A stretch of DNA of 64,000 nucleotides, from positions 1,488,001 through 1,552,000 of the forward strand of contig NC_089439.1 in NCBI RefSeq assembly GCF_026210795.1, read 5' to 3'. This document shows, piece by piece, positions 23,211-38,193 of the stretch. Each line of letters starts with the position of its first letter. Position 1 is the first letter of the stretch. This stretch comes from Rhizophagus irregularis (taxonomy: Eukaryota; Glomeromycota; Glomeromycetes; Glomerales; Glomeraceae). Below the pieces are notes generated by a model. It saw only the letters and a list, made by a program, of their open reading frames with translations. It made no database searches and was not told where the DNA came from. Both the position numbers and the translations under genes were made by a program.

Positions 23211-25216
23211 TACAATAGTGTTGTATTTCAATTTTTGAGACCCGTAATATTTTATTCTTGTAAAAAGTAACCTTTATCGCATCATTTCCTAGAATAACGA
23301 ATCCATAGACTTCTTTTATCATTTCAGGTCCAGATTAACACTGCACAATTTATTGGCGGAATTCTATTTTTCCATTTAAGTGATAAAGCCCTAATTTTCT
23401 CACACTGGCGATACTGTTATCGTCAAATAACATAGTCGGTTCATTGTTTAGTAAAAGAGCATAACGCATGTGTCTTTTTCCTTCTGCTAAAAATTTCAAT
23501 GACCGGAAGTCGCTCAAAGTCACGTGATGAAAATTCAGTCGGAGACTACCCAAAGGAGTCTCTCCCGAAGGGAGGAATAATGCGGTCACGTGACTAAATT
23601 TCGACCGGGGGGCCATGCCAAAATGAAACTCCCCTCAGAGAGGAGTTTCATATATTATGTTAACATAATAGGTGGATGACTGCGTTTCAGAATATAAGTG
23701 GACAACAGAGGGGATAACGTAGACATGGAGCGCAATTTCGATAAAAGTCACGTGATAAAATTATGTGAATAAAATTGTGAATAAAATTATTTCACGATTA
23801 TATAATGCACAAGGACATATAGTTGCTAAATAACTGAAACCTTTGTCAGCATTGTTATTAAAAGCATGGTAGGTGACATCTTACCAAACGGCAACGCTAG
23901 GTAGCGAGGAGTACGAATACTTATAACATTTTCTCATCATTGTTAGTGGGACAATAATCCGAAACAACTAATCCGCCGAAAAACACTACAGAGAATATAC
24001 CCTTACTAGTGATCACACAATGGCAAATATTGTGCGACCCTCGATTACACGGAATTACATGGTCATGTATGTATTATAAGTCAATACGATTGAGATTTTC
24101 ACAGCGGACAGTTCTTTAGAAAAACAACTATTTCACACGACTATGATTGTATGTGCCTGTGTTGTTAACGAAGGTTACCCGAGTTTTTTGGTGGCCAGTT
24201 TCTTTGCAGATGCCTTATAGCATTTTCACTTTCCCTCTAAAGAGCAAATTTGGATTGCTACCAGGCATTATAGTGTTAAGCCATCAATGACTACCTTCGT
24301 AAAAGGTTTTCTTTACATATTCCTTGTTATTATCATCTGGTTATAATGCGTAAACGCTGTTCTGTCTATTGCCTGAGAGACTTGCAGCTCAATCACGCTT
24401 TTTATCCATTTTTAACTCTTCTTTCACAAAATCCATCACGTAGGTGAATATTGGATAAAACGAATACAAGAAAAAATCTCCAGTCCATGAAATAGACAGC
24501 TCTCCAGGCTAAAGCCTCTTCCAAGAGAAGTGAGCTCTGCTCAGTTTCACTAATTTTCCTTGTACGTTTAGCATGAGTGCCTGCAGCTTAACCGCACTTC
24601 TTTATCTATTTTTTAACTCTCTTTACACAAAATAGTACTGTAGTCTATTACTGTAGATGATAATAGACAAAACATCATACACACTTCTCTTAAGAGTTTC
24701 TCCAGAATAGCGCTTTCAGGGATTATTATGTGGACATAGTTAATGTATTTCATATACGTCCATATCTTGTAAAATGAGGACATTATTCTCTACTTCATAC
24801 TCTCTGTACTTCGTACATAATCTCTCCAGTTATACGTTACGACTAAAGAGCGTGGTTTATTCGGCAAGACGATCAAGATAAAGCCCAGTTTTACTGGAAT
24901 AATGAATACGAGAAATTTGCTATTTTTTCTCTTTTCCCCTGTAAAACAACAGCACCACTGTATAATTTGTTTCATTGTCCTATTTCTTGCTTCTAACATG
25001 CAAAAACATTTGGAATATTCGTTTTCATTTCTGTTTACAAAAATATGTTCCATATGAAATCTGTTTTCGAGTAACATGTTTTATTGTATCATTCTATTGT
25101 GAAAACACTAGTCTTAAGTCCTAGTACGTATGCTGTTCTTATCTCTCATGATTGAGCCCATTTTTTGCTGCTGTTTCTTTTGCGGTAGAGTTTGGCTGAG
25201 ATTGGTTAGCGTTTCC
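23211..25216. other. Intergenic with repeats
   Basis: No gene is supported. It has GACCGGAAGTCGCTC next to GTCACGTGATG at 23502-23528, a CAGTCGGAGACT unit at 23533, CTCTCCCGAAGGGAGG at 23561, a perfect ACTCCCCTCAGAGAGGAGTT-type hairpin near 23627-23649, and unit GGCAAGACGATCA near 24862. The open frame at 24790-25077 overlaps such a unit and is not convincing. Confidence 0.5.
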
Positions 25217-25224
25217 AAAATTGA
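25217..25224 (+). promoter_or_regulatory. Mimivirus-type early promoter motif AAAATTGA
   Basis: Exact AAAATTGA, followed by ACACAA, 38 nt before the bZIP ATG at 25263. Confidence 0.6.
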
Positions 25225-25262
25225 ACACAATAATTTCTTTACTAGCTAGAAGTACAAATATC

Positions 25263-25613
25263 ATGACGAAAATGGAAGTAGAGACTCTGAGGGGGAGAAA
25301 CAGAAAAGCAGCTGCTCGTTATAGAGCAAAGAACAAAGAAAAGATGACCAAAATTACAATTAACCTTCATTCTCTTAAAGAGACCCATAATTGCTTAAAA
25401 CAAGAGGTCAGTAACTTGCAAAATGAAGTTATTCGGTTAAAGGAAGCATTCTTGTCCGAATCTGATCTTTGCACTCCTGGCACTTGTCAACATTATCAAG
25501 ATTTTATTAACCTATATTTGCCACGAATTTATGATACAGGTTCGTTGAGTGTTGAAGACCACGCAGAAAACAATGGAATCCATTCATGCAGCGATCACAT
25601 TCCTAATCCATAA
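25263..25613 (+). CDS. bZIP transcription factor-like protein
   Basis: The protein has 116 residues. It shows a basic DNA-contact region RNRKAAARYRAKNKEK (about residues 12-27), which fits the N-x3-A-x3-(K/R)-x-R core of bZIP factors, with Y in place of the usual S/C. A leucine zipper follows with heptad leucines or near-equivalents (ITINLHSLKETHNCLKQEV, LQNEVIRLKEAF). The short tail has a C-x4-C (CTPGTC) and no activation domain that I can see. bZIP proteins dimerise through the zipper and bind short palindromes in the nucleus. The start is the first ATG after an exact AAAATTGA motif. Basic-region style is fungal, so I infer gene capture and use as an early viral regulator, or a small dominant-negative type factor. 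The frame is intact and intronless. Confidence 0.8.
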   Translation: MTKMEVETLRGRNRKAAARYRAKNKEKMTKITINLHSLKETHNCLKQEVSNLQNEVIRLKEAFLSESDLCTPGTCQHYQDFINLYLPRIYDTGSLSVEDHAENNGIHSCSDHIPNP

Positions 25614-26944
25614 TGTTTGCATAATCACATTATATTTTTAGGCAGAGCCCAGTTCCACTGAATATATGCATTTTCGAAGAGAGAGATTATGCGTCAACGA
25701 AAAGTCTAGCGAAGTGGGTTAGCAGACGAAATTATGTAGATGGACATGTGACAACCGCCCAACTGCATGGTACTATAGTAGACACAAAAAATTGTCTGTG
25801 TGAATGACAACAGTGTAGTCTTCTGAGCAATTTTTTTTAGAAGACTAGTAAATAAAATCACGTGAAGTGTTATGAAAAAACGAAGCCAACTGCAATGAAG
25901 AATATAATTTGACAATACGGGTGATAACGTGAGCAACAGATATGCAGTATTTTATTGGACATAGACTGCGGAAAGAATATGAGTGGACAACATGGAGAAC
26001 AATAAAATACCAACATCAATTCAAAAATTATTTCGTAACCAGTGCTGTTGTGGTACAGAATTTTTTCGTATACATAATCTACTTATTTATCTGGTAACAC
26101 TTTACTAAGGGTTAGTAACCCTGGTGTAGTTGTCAAGACATATCCTTTGTGAGGCCTATTAATATGGAAAGGATGCGGGGTCGAATTCTGCAGGCTACAG
26201 AAATGAAAGAGAATACCACTGCGTGTGCGGTACCCTCCTGGTGTTAAACTATCTCTCGTGATTTATTATTGCCATCCATGTGTTATAACCCATACCTTTG
26301 ATGTCACCTGGATGGGCATAACATGCGTACAAAATGTCAACATTAATAATCATGTGAGGAGACCGTGAACTCATTCACAAACCCTTCACGTGTCGCTACG
26401 CCAAGATGAATACATACTGGTATGCATAAAGCAAATATATCAAATACTTATTGGAACTCGAACACCTCAATATCGAGACTATGACATGCGTTCACTGATG
26501 GCATTCAAAAAATTGTTCCGCCGCAACCCTATGGTAGTATAACGAGACTGGGAGTCCAAGTGATACAACCCACACTACTTGAAACACTAGCAAGTGCTGC
26601 GCCTAATGGTAATATACAATCAGTAAATTTGAATACATTTCGAAAACACTTTCAATTTGGAATTTGTAAATGCACCGGACATGACAATCCTAGATATAAA
26701 GAGCAAAAGTAGAAAACCGAGGCATGTATAATTAGTCTTCATGGACAAAAATTACGTGACTAGTTTTGGCCGGCACTATTCCATAAATGTACCATCTTAT
26801 ACGTAGTTAAAACTAACGTTATCGAAACACGATAGTTATATGGAATACTCAAACATTACAATCGTTTACTTATAAACTGTATACATATGCTATATAAAAT
26901 GATAATGTATCCACTTGTTTGCTGGTAGGGAGGGGTATAATTAA
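25614..26944. other. Intergenic, no gene seen
   Basis: Holds a GGCAGAGCCCAGTTCCACTG unit at 25641-25660 just after the bZIP gene, a TCACGTGA site near 25858, and a CTGCGGAAAG..GTGGACAACA block at 25966-25992. Short frames carry no motif. Confidence 0.5.
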
Positions 26945-26952
26945 TAAATTGA
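26945..26952 (+). promoter_or_regulatory. AAAATTGA-like motif (TAAATTGA)
   Basis: Seven of eight bases match; it stands 24 nt before the ATG at 26977 and continues AACAAC as in the motif near 11354. Confidence 0.5.
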
Positions 26953-26976
26953 AACAACATTACGAGAGGAAATACT

Positions 26977-27617
26977 ATGCGAGTTTTAGTTCTTCCTGCC
27001 AAAATTTCCTCTCCGGTCTCGTATGTGCCCATCGGGGACACGAGGCCGATAGAACAACACAATGACTATCAAAGGCACTATAACAAGATATTGCGCACGA
27101 ATAGCACCATAACTATTAGGTTTTCTACAGAGTACCTACTAGTATGTTCGTATTGTTTGAACCAGGACACTCCAGTAAACGAGTATCTGTTACATGCCGG
27201 AATCTTTTGTCCACAGTATGGGACTGTGATAATTAGACACATAACAGATGGGACGGATGTCCCAGAATATTTGCACTACAGTCTACAGGATTTGGTTAAA
27301 AGCTATAATGTGATGTACAGTGCGGGGTTAGTAAGGAGTGGTTACCTGAGTGAAGACAAAATAAGTAACAGGTTGCAACGATAGCAACTACTATTCATGG
27401 GGTACAAGGGAAGTTGCATGAACTAACTGGAGTCGTTGGTGCCGAGAATCAGAAAAAACATGACGTTCTGCACTCGTTAACGCTGTTGTTTACTTCTGTC
27501 ATAGACTTACAGAGAACATGTAAGGACGTTCTCGAAGGAACAGATAGGAGCAAAGGTTTAGTACAGATTCTGAATTCTTTAGTACAAAAAAATGCAGAAA
27601 GAGCATCTTTACTGTAG
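26977..27617 (+). pseudogene. Unknown protein, one frameshift
   Basis: The first frame (26977-27384, 135 residues, starting MRVLVLPAKISSPVSYVPIG) has an ATG 24 nt after a TAAATTGA motif. It contains C-x2-C (VCSYC) and a third cysteine 21 residues on (IFCPQYG), possibly a metal site. Its end at the TAG of 27382-27384 coincides with entry into another frame that stays open to 27617 (from about ATTIHGVQGKLHELTGV), so a small indel near 27380 probably split one gene of about 212 codons. The second half is helical (LTLLFTSVIDLQRTCKDV) with a short charged end. No intron signals fit. No family is recognised. A sequencing error in the assembly would restore a normal gene. Confidence 0.5.
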
Positions 27618-31539
<3,922 letters not shown>

Positions 31540-32275
31540 TCACCTTTTTTGTAGCAACTGCGTACATGTTTCTAATGTTTTACATCCCTCGAAGAGGTGG
31601 TAGCAATGTTCACATATTTTTGCGGCATGTTCATGTTTCTCACGATATAGAATTCGTTCGTTAATAACAATATTTGCTACAATTCCTGGAAGATATTTTT
31701 GCGTATATATTTCGGTAAGATTTTTTGTAACTATGAGTGAGTATAACACACTAGAACAGCTGGTTAAAGCTGCGAAGGAAATCTCGCAATATAACTACCC
31801 GGTCATATAGTAACCATTTGTATCACAGGTTGTATACCACGGTCAATAAGCGAATTGTTCATTGACAAAAAAAAATCCCTCCTCTGTTACTCGCAAAAAT
31901 ACTTAGGTATGGCTCGCACTATTTTCATTATTATAATATTCAACGTACACGAAGCTTCGTAGCAAGGCGCCTTTGCTATAAAGCCTACTATAACTTGGCT
32001 AAAACTGCACTGTAAGTGACCGGTATAACAGCAATAGGATTAACTAAATTATGGGATCTTCGGCAACAAACATATTACTAAAAATTGTATAGCTAAAATG
32101 TTCAACTAAAAATGTACTACTAAAATTGTTCGACTAAAAATGTTCAACTAAGATTTTTACCAACTAAATTTTACCAACTAGTCCCGTATGCTCGATTTCT
32201 TGAAATTGGCCGATCCTTACAGTGATAACTAGTAAGATATGCCCATCTACCTTAACCAGTTAGACTGCCTCGCTT
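31540..32275 (-). repeat. Dispersed long repeat, copy C, with a small frame
   Basis: On the minus strand this resembles copies A and B (GTAGATGGGCATAT, CCGGTCACTTACAGT, TAGCAAAGGCGCCT, GGTATTTTTGCGAG). It lacks the two CTTCC-GGAAG hairpins of copy A. It also has an array of TTTTTAGTTGAACA-like 20-bp units (about 32090-32185). At its far end a 69-residue ATG frame (31540-31749, MLYSLIVTKNLTEIYTQKYL) has C-x2-C (ICEHC) and two later cysteines. Copy B retains only scraps of it, which suggests the repeat once carried a small gene. Confidence 0.7.
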
Positions 32276-35121
32276 CTCTTTACGTAGTAGCTCCACTAGA
32301 GTAGCTCCGCTAGAGTTCCTTCGGAATGGTGCATTTTCAGGGAATTTTTGTGTTATGTGTTTTTCAAGTAGGTCGTATATGCCGAGTAATATATGTATCA
32401 CATGCTCCACCCTCGCCAACCACTGTAATACGAACGTTGTTATAACGGACATATATGACATCGTTACCAGAAAAATTCACTTGCGATGTAACGATGCAAA
32501 GAGATATGTTGGCTCAACTCGCACTCTGTCTCAGCGTCGATTGCTGCAACAAAAGAAATGTTTATGTGTTAACTAATCCAGTGAGCTGATAACATGATTC
32601 ACTGATATGGCAGACATAAATCGGCACGGGTAGTACCCACACATTTATCGTTACCATGAACCCCATCTACATTGTAACAATATATAGATTCACCGTTACA
32701 ATAATTATAAAAAATATCTTCTCGTATAACGTTGTCATTGCAACAAATGTGTATAAATCAACGCTACATCACTCAGGTAATGCCCTTTAGGCCAATAATA
32801 TATGTGCTACTGGTTTCACCAGATATTTACGTTATTGTTACAAGTTAGAGAATCTACGTGGTGAATTTCTGGCAATGTTATGCAACACGTACCTTTCATA
32901 TGTTTTAGCCCCCGGAAGATAATTTCTAGTTCACAACTTATTGCGTATTCTCGTTTGGTTATGGTGTTTCAACGGCATAACACTGTACGTACCTGTAATG
33001 TGGCTAACTGTAACTAGTAGAAAATGACTGTAGGGTTTCTCAGCAGTGCTTGTTCAGTAACTACTCTAAACCCTCGTGTACTGGTTCCATTTGTTCGCAA
33101 ATTCTGCCATTTCATAGCTCCATTTATAGAGACTTGAAATGTTCTGATGACTTAGAGTCGAGAATGCCTGCAGTTCGCCTGGTTCTTGCGAATTAAATGG
33201 CTTATCTGTTATTGGAACAACACTTGGAAATTCACAGATGGTTTCCGGAGTGGCTGAACAAATACAAAAGCGTTTGATATAAATAAACTAGAATACTAAA
33301 AAATGCTGAGCCAGACATATGGGAAACCTTACGTCATTTCCAGAGTACATATTCTGAAAAAACAGTAGATAAGTGTAACGGGTATTCGAAAATATTGTTT
33401 TTTGTCTTCAAAGTCACGCAAACTATTTGATGCCATCACCACGCAGAACCAGCACATGCGACTGCGTTAAAAATAGCCAACTTTTTGCTAATTATTCTCC
33501 CAAGATCCTGATATGTATTGTGTGTTACCAATTGTTAACGAAAACATATCACTGTGAATAACATTAATTGGACTTTCAAAGAAGTGAGAGTATCTCCTAT
33601 TTCTAGAAAATAAGGCCGGTCTTATGATTATTATTACCTGAAGACACGAAGTAGTATTCCCAAATATAGTGATATGTGTCCTTTTACGGAATAATACATA
33701 TTGTACAGTGACAACCATCATTTTTTTGTATTTGTTCTCAATTTGACTGTCTTACCACTCAACTACTATGCTCTATACCTAGTAGATTGTGTTAATTTTT
33801 TGTCTGAGCTATGAGGCTTATTTGCTATAATGATTAAGAGATCACGTGATACCCTAAGCGTGTCACATGTTTCTATGACTGCGGAACAGGATACTAGTGG
33901 ACAACATAATTAGAGAATACTACGCCATTTCCGCATGATACAGTGACTTCCACTATGTCTACTCATAGTCTAGGCGAAGAAAGTTACAAAGGGAAAAACC
34001 GTCACTATTGGGGTCACGTGACTTTGGGTAAGTAATAGAAATTCAGTAGACCTATGAACTGACCGCTTTGCCCCGTATAAATTCATGGAACGGGCTAAAG
34101 CCTCTCACTTCGCTCGAAATCCATACACGCTTTAGCACATTTTAGGGAATTTTTTGTATACAATGACCTCTTGCGACTCAACCAGTGGACTTCGTCCAGT
34201 TTCACTAAAACCACCCATAGGCTGCGCTGTTTGTTATTCTCCAGGTTGTCCTAATATTCCTCATGACACAAAATTAGCCGATAAACAGTTGTTCACTCAT
34301 ACTCCAATATCTATAGTCTACTTATTGTCAACTCTGCAGTGGATATATTCACGTGTCATTAACTATCAGGATACTCTGGACAAAGCTTAGAGTATTATGC
34401 CTGTTTCACGTGATTCGATCAATTGTCTACGTAATCTCTAATACATGTTGACATGTTGTTCTTCGCAGTAAGTGTTAAGTAATCAATTCCGTAGTCTCCT
34501 ACATCCAGCCGAAGGCTCATTCTCTTCTGATGTCCATATATTTTTTCGGCAATAGTACATATTAGTTGATAATACCGTTACATATTCTAGTAATGATGGT
34601 TATAAATTTCTTACACTTGTGTAAACATTGAAAAGAATAACAAAAAATGTGGCCGCTGTTACACTATGAACTCATTCCGAAGGAATGTCCTCCAGGGATT
34701 CCAGACCTTTGAGAGGAAGTTCTTGGGGTAATAATTTCTTCATGATTTACTAGGCCGGAGAGGTTTCTTTATTTCAATAATGGATATTTACCCCACAGAA
34801 GCATTGTCTTTTGTTATCCACTCGATGATTACCAGACCAATAGTCAATACGGTAGTGAGCAAAATTATTTGGAATGGCGAATGTGTGAAAATGGCCAGAC
34901 TCTTTTTTAGTCCGTAGGACCTTCTTCGAAGTGCATTTTTTGCGTGTTTCGCCTCTATCTTTTTCCAAAAAAATATGCTCACCACTGTATGTCCCATGAT
35001 TTTGACGACTTCAGGTCGTCCAATTCCCTTGGAATTTCTTACACTACCACAAAGATATAAATACAAGTTATTAACTGTAATTGTTTAGTTTTTTGCACTT
35101 CAAAAACTGTTACCATCAGTA
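32276..35121. other. Intergenic, no gene seen
   Basis: Notable are many GTAACGAT/ATCGTTAC motifs from 32440 to 32720, TCACGTGATACC at 33842, CTGCGGAACAGG..GTGGACAACA at 33879-33904, GTCACGTGACTTT at 34013, the TCCGTAGGACCTTCTTCGAA unit at 34913 and a GACGACTTCAGGTCGTC hairpin at 35006-35022. Open frames here contain these units. Confidence 0.5.
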
Positions 35122-35439
35122 ATGATCAGTCACCTGCTGTTCACATATATTCTGTGCTTGTTCAAGTTTTGTGTGGAGTTAATCTATTTGTGTTCAATAC
35201 CTCTCAATGCACTTAGCATATATGAAAATAATTATTTTGTTGAAGCCGGCTCTCCTAGAATTACAATAAGTTCTTCTCAGAAACATGGTGGGGATACATA
35301 CGCAGTAATGAATCAGGATCTTAGGTTGCTGTCCCATCACATGAATAACTACTTGTTACTCGTTTATTGCAACCGGATTTTATTCCTTAGTAATGTAACA
35401 AGTAATGAAACAAATATCGTAACGAACAATGTCACGTGA
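35122..35439 (+). CDS. Possible small secreted or membrane protein
   Basis: A 105-codon frame from an ATG. The first 30 residues are hydrophobic with cysteines (LLFTYILCLFKFCVELIYLC), like a signal peptide or anchor. The rest has no motif; the end is rich in N and T with two N-x-T/S sites (SNVTSNETN). There is no promoter-like motif upstream and the stop overlaps a GTCACGTGA repeat, so the frame may be chance. Confidence 0.25.
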   Translation: MISHLLFTYILCLFKFCVELIYLCSIPLNALSIYENNYFVEAGSPRITISSSQKHGGDTYAVMNQDLRLLSHHMNNYLLLVYCNRILFLSNVTSNETNIVTNNVT

Positions 35440-35454
35440 TTATCGTCATATAGA

Positions 35455-35693
35455 AAACATGTAGCGTCGGTGACCTATGTACATCACATACGGTGCGTGT
35501 TGCACCAGTTGACGTGATACAAGAGGTGACAAATACTAGACAACACACCCACATCACGTGAAATATATATGTTATATGACACACCCATACTTTAATGCAT
35601 GGTCATGTGCATCTGTCACACCCGTGTACAATGTATAGTGTAGGGTGTGTCACACCATATGTGATACACATAGGTCACCACACGCTACATGTT
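35455..35693. repeat. Long inverted repeat, ~50-bp arms
   Basis: Left arm 35455-35506 begins AAACATGTAGCGT and runs through GGTGACCTATGT and ATCACATA. Right arm 35643-35693 is its inverted, slightly diverged copy. The ~135-bp centre holds further inverted pieces, among them TGTCACACCC..GGGTGTGTCACA (35617-35655) and TCACGTGA. The DNA could form a large branched cruciform, or the transcript a branched hairpin. Confidence 0.85.
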
Positions 35694-37755
35694 TCCGTCA
35701 TGCCCATCTGGACAGCATTTCTTTCGGGAGTTATCTCTCTTGTATTCCTGAAAGACGCATAAGCTCGAGGTATTCGAATGATACATCATGGCACTAGACA
35801 TAAGTTAGCCAAAAATCATATGTCAGAATCGATTTAATATTCTCTTCGAACAAAAATAGATGAACAAATAGCATCTAGTCTACTGGAATTCAGGGAGTTG
35901 ATAACGTAATACGTGACCAGTTTCAAATGGATGAATACAGCTCAAAGATACAGATATGGATGCAATTCAAGTCCACTCCTACAAACAAGATGCTGCCTTC
36001 ATTTCATGTTCTACACTAGTATCCACTGCTTCACATTCTCTACATTGTACAAAAATAGTGCCCTTCAGATAGTCTCAACTGAGCTTATCATGAGTCTCCT
36101 GATGTAGTATCACTATTCCATTATGAGACCGTAACTCATTATAAGTGTATCTCCTAAAACGGATAAGACCCACAGTCCTATGATGACGGTTGACATAGTT
36201 AGAATCGCCCTACTTAGTAAAAGTTTATTCAATGTTGTGTGTATATACTAGATAATAATAACAAATGTCTGGAGTGTCACCATTGCCATACTTCTTAAGG
36301 CAGTGTCACAATGTAGTTGCATACTTCCGGAGTAAATCCCTTCATGTGTTTATATAATAAATTTTTTCGTGTGTCTCAGCATGCAAAACAGCATGTCGAA
36401 GATAACAATCGAAATCACCAGTAGGCCTGTATTTAGTTTACATGGAAGCATAGAACAGTTACTATATTGCAGTTAAACGGAGAATATTTTGATCCTGAAG
36501 AGATAGCAGAGTCCTTCTGAATAACTAACCAGTACACACTATGTGCATTAGTAATTCTCTAGGATGAACAATAGACAAGATTTTTACAAAAAGTGCTGAT
36601 AATAGTCTGCTTCGCATTTTTCTTCGCTCTTCTCTGAGCACTCTTCAGTGGTTTAGCGAAGGCACCAATATGTTAACAGAGGATAAACAGTGAATAAGGC
36701 TACTAGCGGTAAAACTACCTCAGCGTGACTGGGCAACCGCATGCTCTTAGCATCTTCACAACATAGCCATTAACACCCATCAATCGGAGATTACCCAAGG
36801 GCAGAATATTTGTGCATACACCATATGTATGTGGCTATATGTGTTGTCACTACTCTTGCAATGATGCTACTACGTCTTAACGTTCTGTCCACTTCATACT
36901 GATTAACAAAGTAAAGGATTCAGGCACCTCGCCCAATTCAACTACACGGCCATCGTATGCAATACAAATAATGCACATATATAATATCCTAGTAGCTGCC
37001 ATTGACGATAAAGGTTCTCATCATAGAATTGCTAACATCTTTATTCCATAAATCTATGAGTCTTCGTTCTGCGGTTGCAATATAGTATAAGAAGTATATT
37101 AGTGAACAAAGTTAAGCGAATCCCTGGATTCCAAGCGTCCTACACATAAAAAATATTGCTACTTAAGTCATCACTTAAACGTAGAGTAACGTAACGTGTA
37201 GAGAATTGTCGGAGCTTATACCAATGTACTAGGGGTAATGCTCTGTTGGTTATCTATGAACTTTATACAAGTATATTATTTCACGACGTGGAATCCAAAC
37301 TAATTAACATGATAACAAAGAGGAATAGTAACCACGTCCTACATATTTTTTTGGATGACAAAAAAGGAGTTCGTTTCACAAAGAGAACCGATGACCAAAC
37401 CATCTAACTAGTAGTATGATCGCTAATTACTCGACTACTTCCTCATACCATATGTTGTAATTATTGCCCGCATACATACTCTTTTGTGTTATTACAAGAG
37501 GATAATATCTGTTACCTGTCATGTTCATCTTCTGTCCCGGCGTTACATGGTATATTTTTTTGCTCTTCGAGCCTATGAACCTAGGTTCCTAGAACCTCCT
37601 CTGGAACACATTACTTCGTACTATCCGGATTCGCAAATTTCTTACCGTATAGTATTAATAGACAAATTGTATACCAATTAATCTCCAGTCCATGTAATGG
37701 ACCTTCCAAGGGAAGTGATTTTTCGAGGAACGAGGAAAATAATGGAGGACTGATA
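35694..37755. other. Intergenic, no gene seen
   Basis: Few strong hairpins: CAATCGGAGATTACCCAAGG at 36781, GCTCTTCGAGC near 37561, AACCTAGGTTCCTAGAACC at 37578 and GACCTTCCAAGGGAAGTGA at 37699. Short open frames without motifs. Confidence 0.5.
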
Positions 37756-38052
37756 ATGCAATACCGAACGGTGACCCATGCTACGACAAATACATTGCTG
37801 TTGAAATCAAGAACATCCTGGGTTTCACAGTACGTGAATCTGATCGTGAACAATGTTCCCTGTTTTGCTATTTTATTGGCTAATGGGTATTATCGTAAGA
37901 ATAGTTACGAGAGTACAATGTTTCGAAAAACTTTGATCTACATGAATCTAATACTACGTTTGTCTTATGCGTTGGGACAAAAAGAAGGATTTGATATAAT
38001 GCCACTCATGCGAACTTTGGATTTAGTAGGCGTCACAAAGAGAATGATATAG
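37756..38052 (+). CDS. Possible small unknown protein, 98 aa
   Basis: An ATG frame with fairly balanced composition (GYYRKNSYESTMFRKTLIYM; LRLSYALGQKEGFDIMPLM) that is not built from hairpin units. No promoter-like motif precedes it and no family is recognised. It ends 37 nt before the duplicated flank of the TnpB locus. Confidence 0.25.
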   Translation: MQYRTVTHATTNTLLLKSRTSWVSQYVNLIVNNVPCFAILLANGYYRKNSYESTMFRKTLIYMNLILRLSYALGQKEGFDIMPLMRTLDLVGVTKRMI

Positions 38053-38166
38053 TGGTAGAGTTTGTCTCTTTCTTAAATGACGTTACTTTTCCACCCGCAT
38101 TTAACCTATATGTTTCCATACAAGTACTACAAGAGAAGAGGACTCCTCCAGGAGGCGGGGCTCAAC

Positions 38167-38189
38167 GTTCTTTACCTTTGGTAAAGAAC
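38167..38189 (-). terminator. Perfect hairpin after the TnpB stop
   Basis: A 10-bp stem (GTTCTTTACC with its exact complement) and TTT loop end five bases downstream of the TnpB stop codon. It could be a transcript-end hairpin, or the end structure of the element and of a guide RNA, as the 3' end of tnpB genes commonly overlaps such an RNA. CCTCCAGGAGG lies just beyond at 38145-38155. Confidence 0.6.
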
Positions 38190-38193
38190 TCTT

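Noticed and set aside
34788-35066. 92-codon minus-strand open frame
   Set aside because: It is largely a translation of dispersed hairpin units (TCCGTAGGACCTTC and relatives) and has no independent support.
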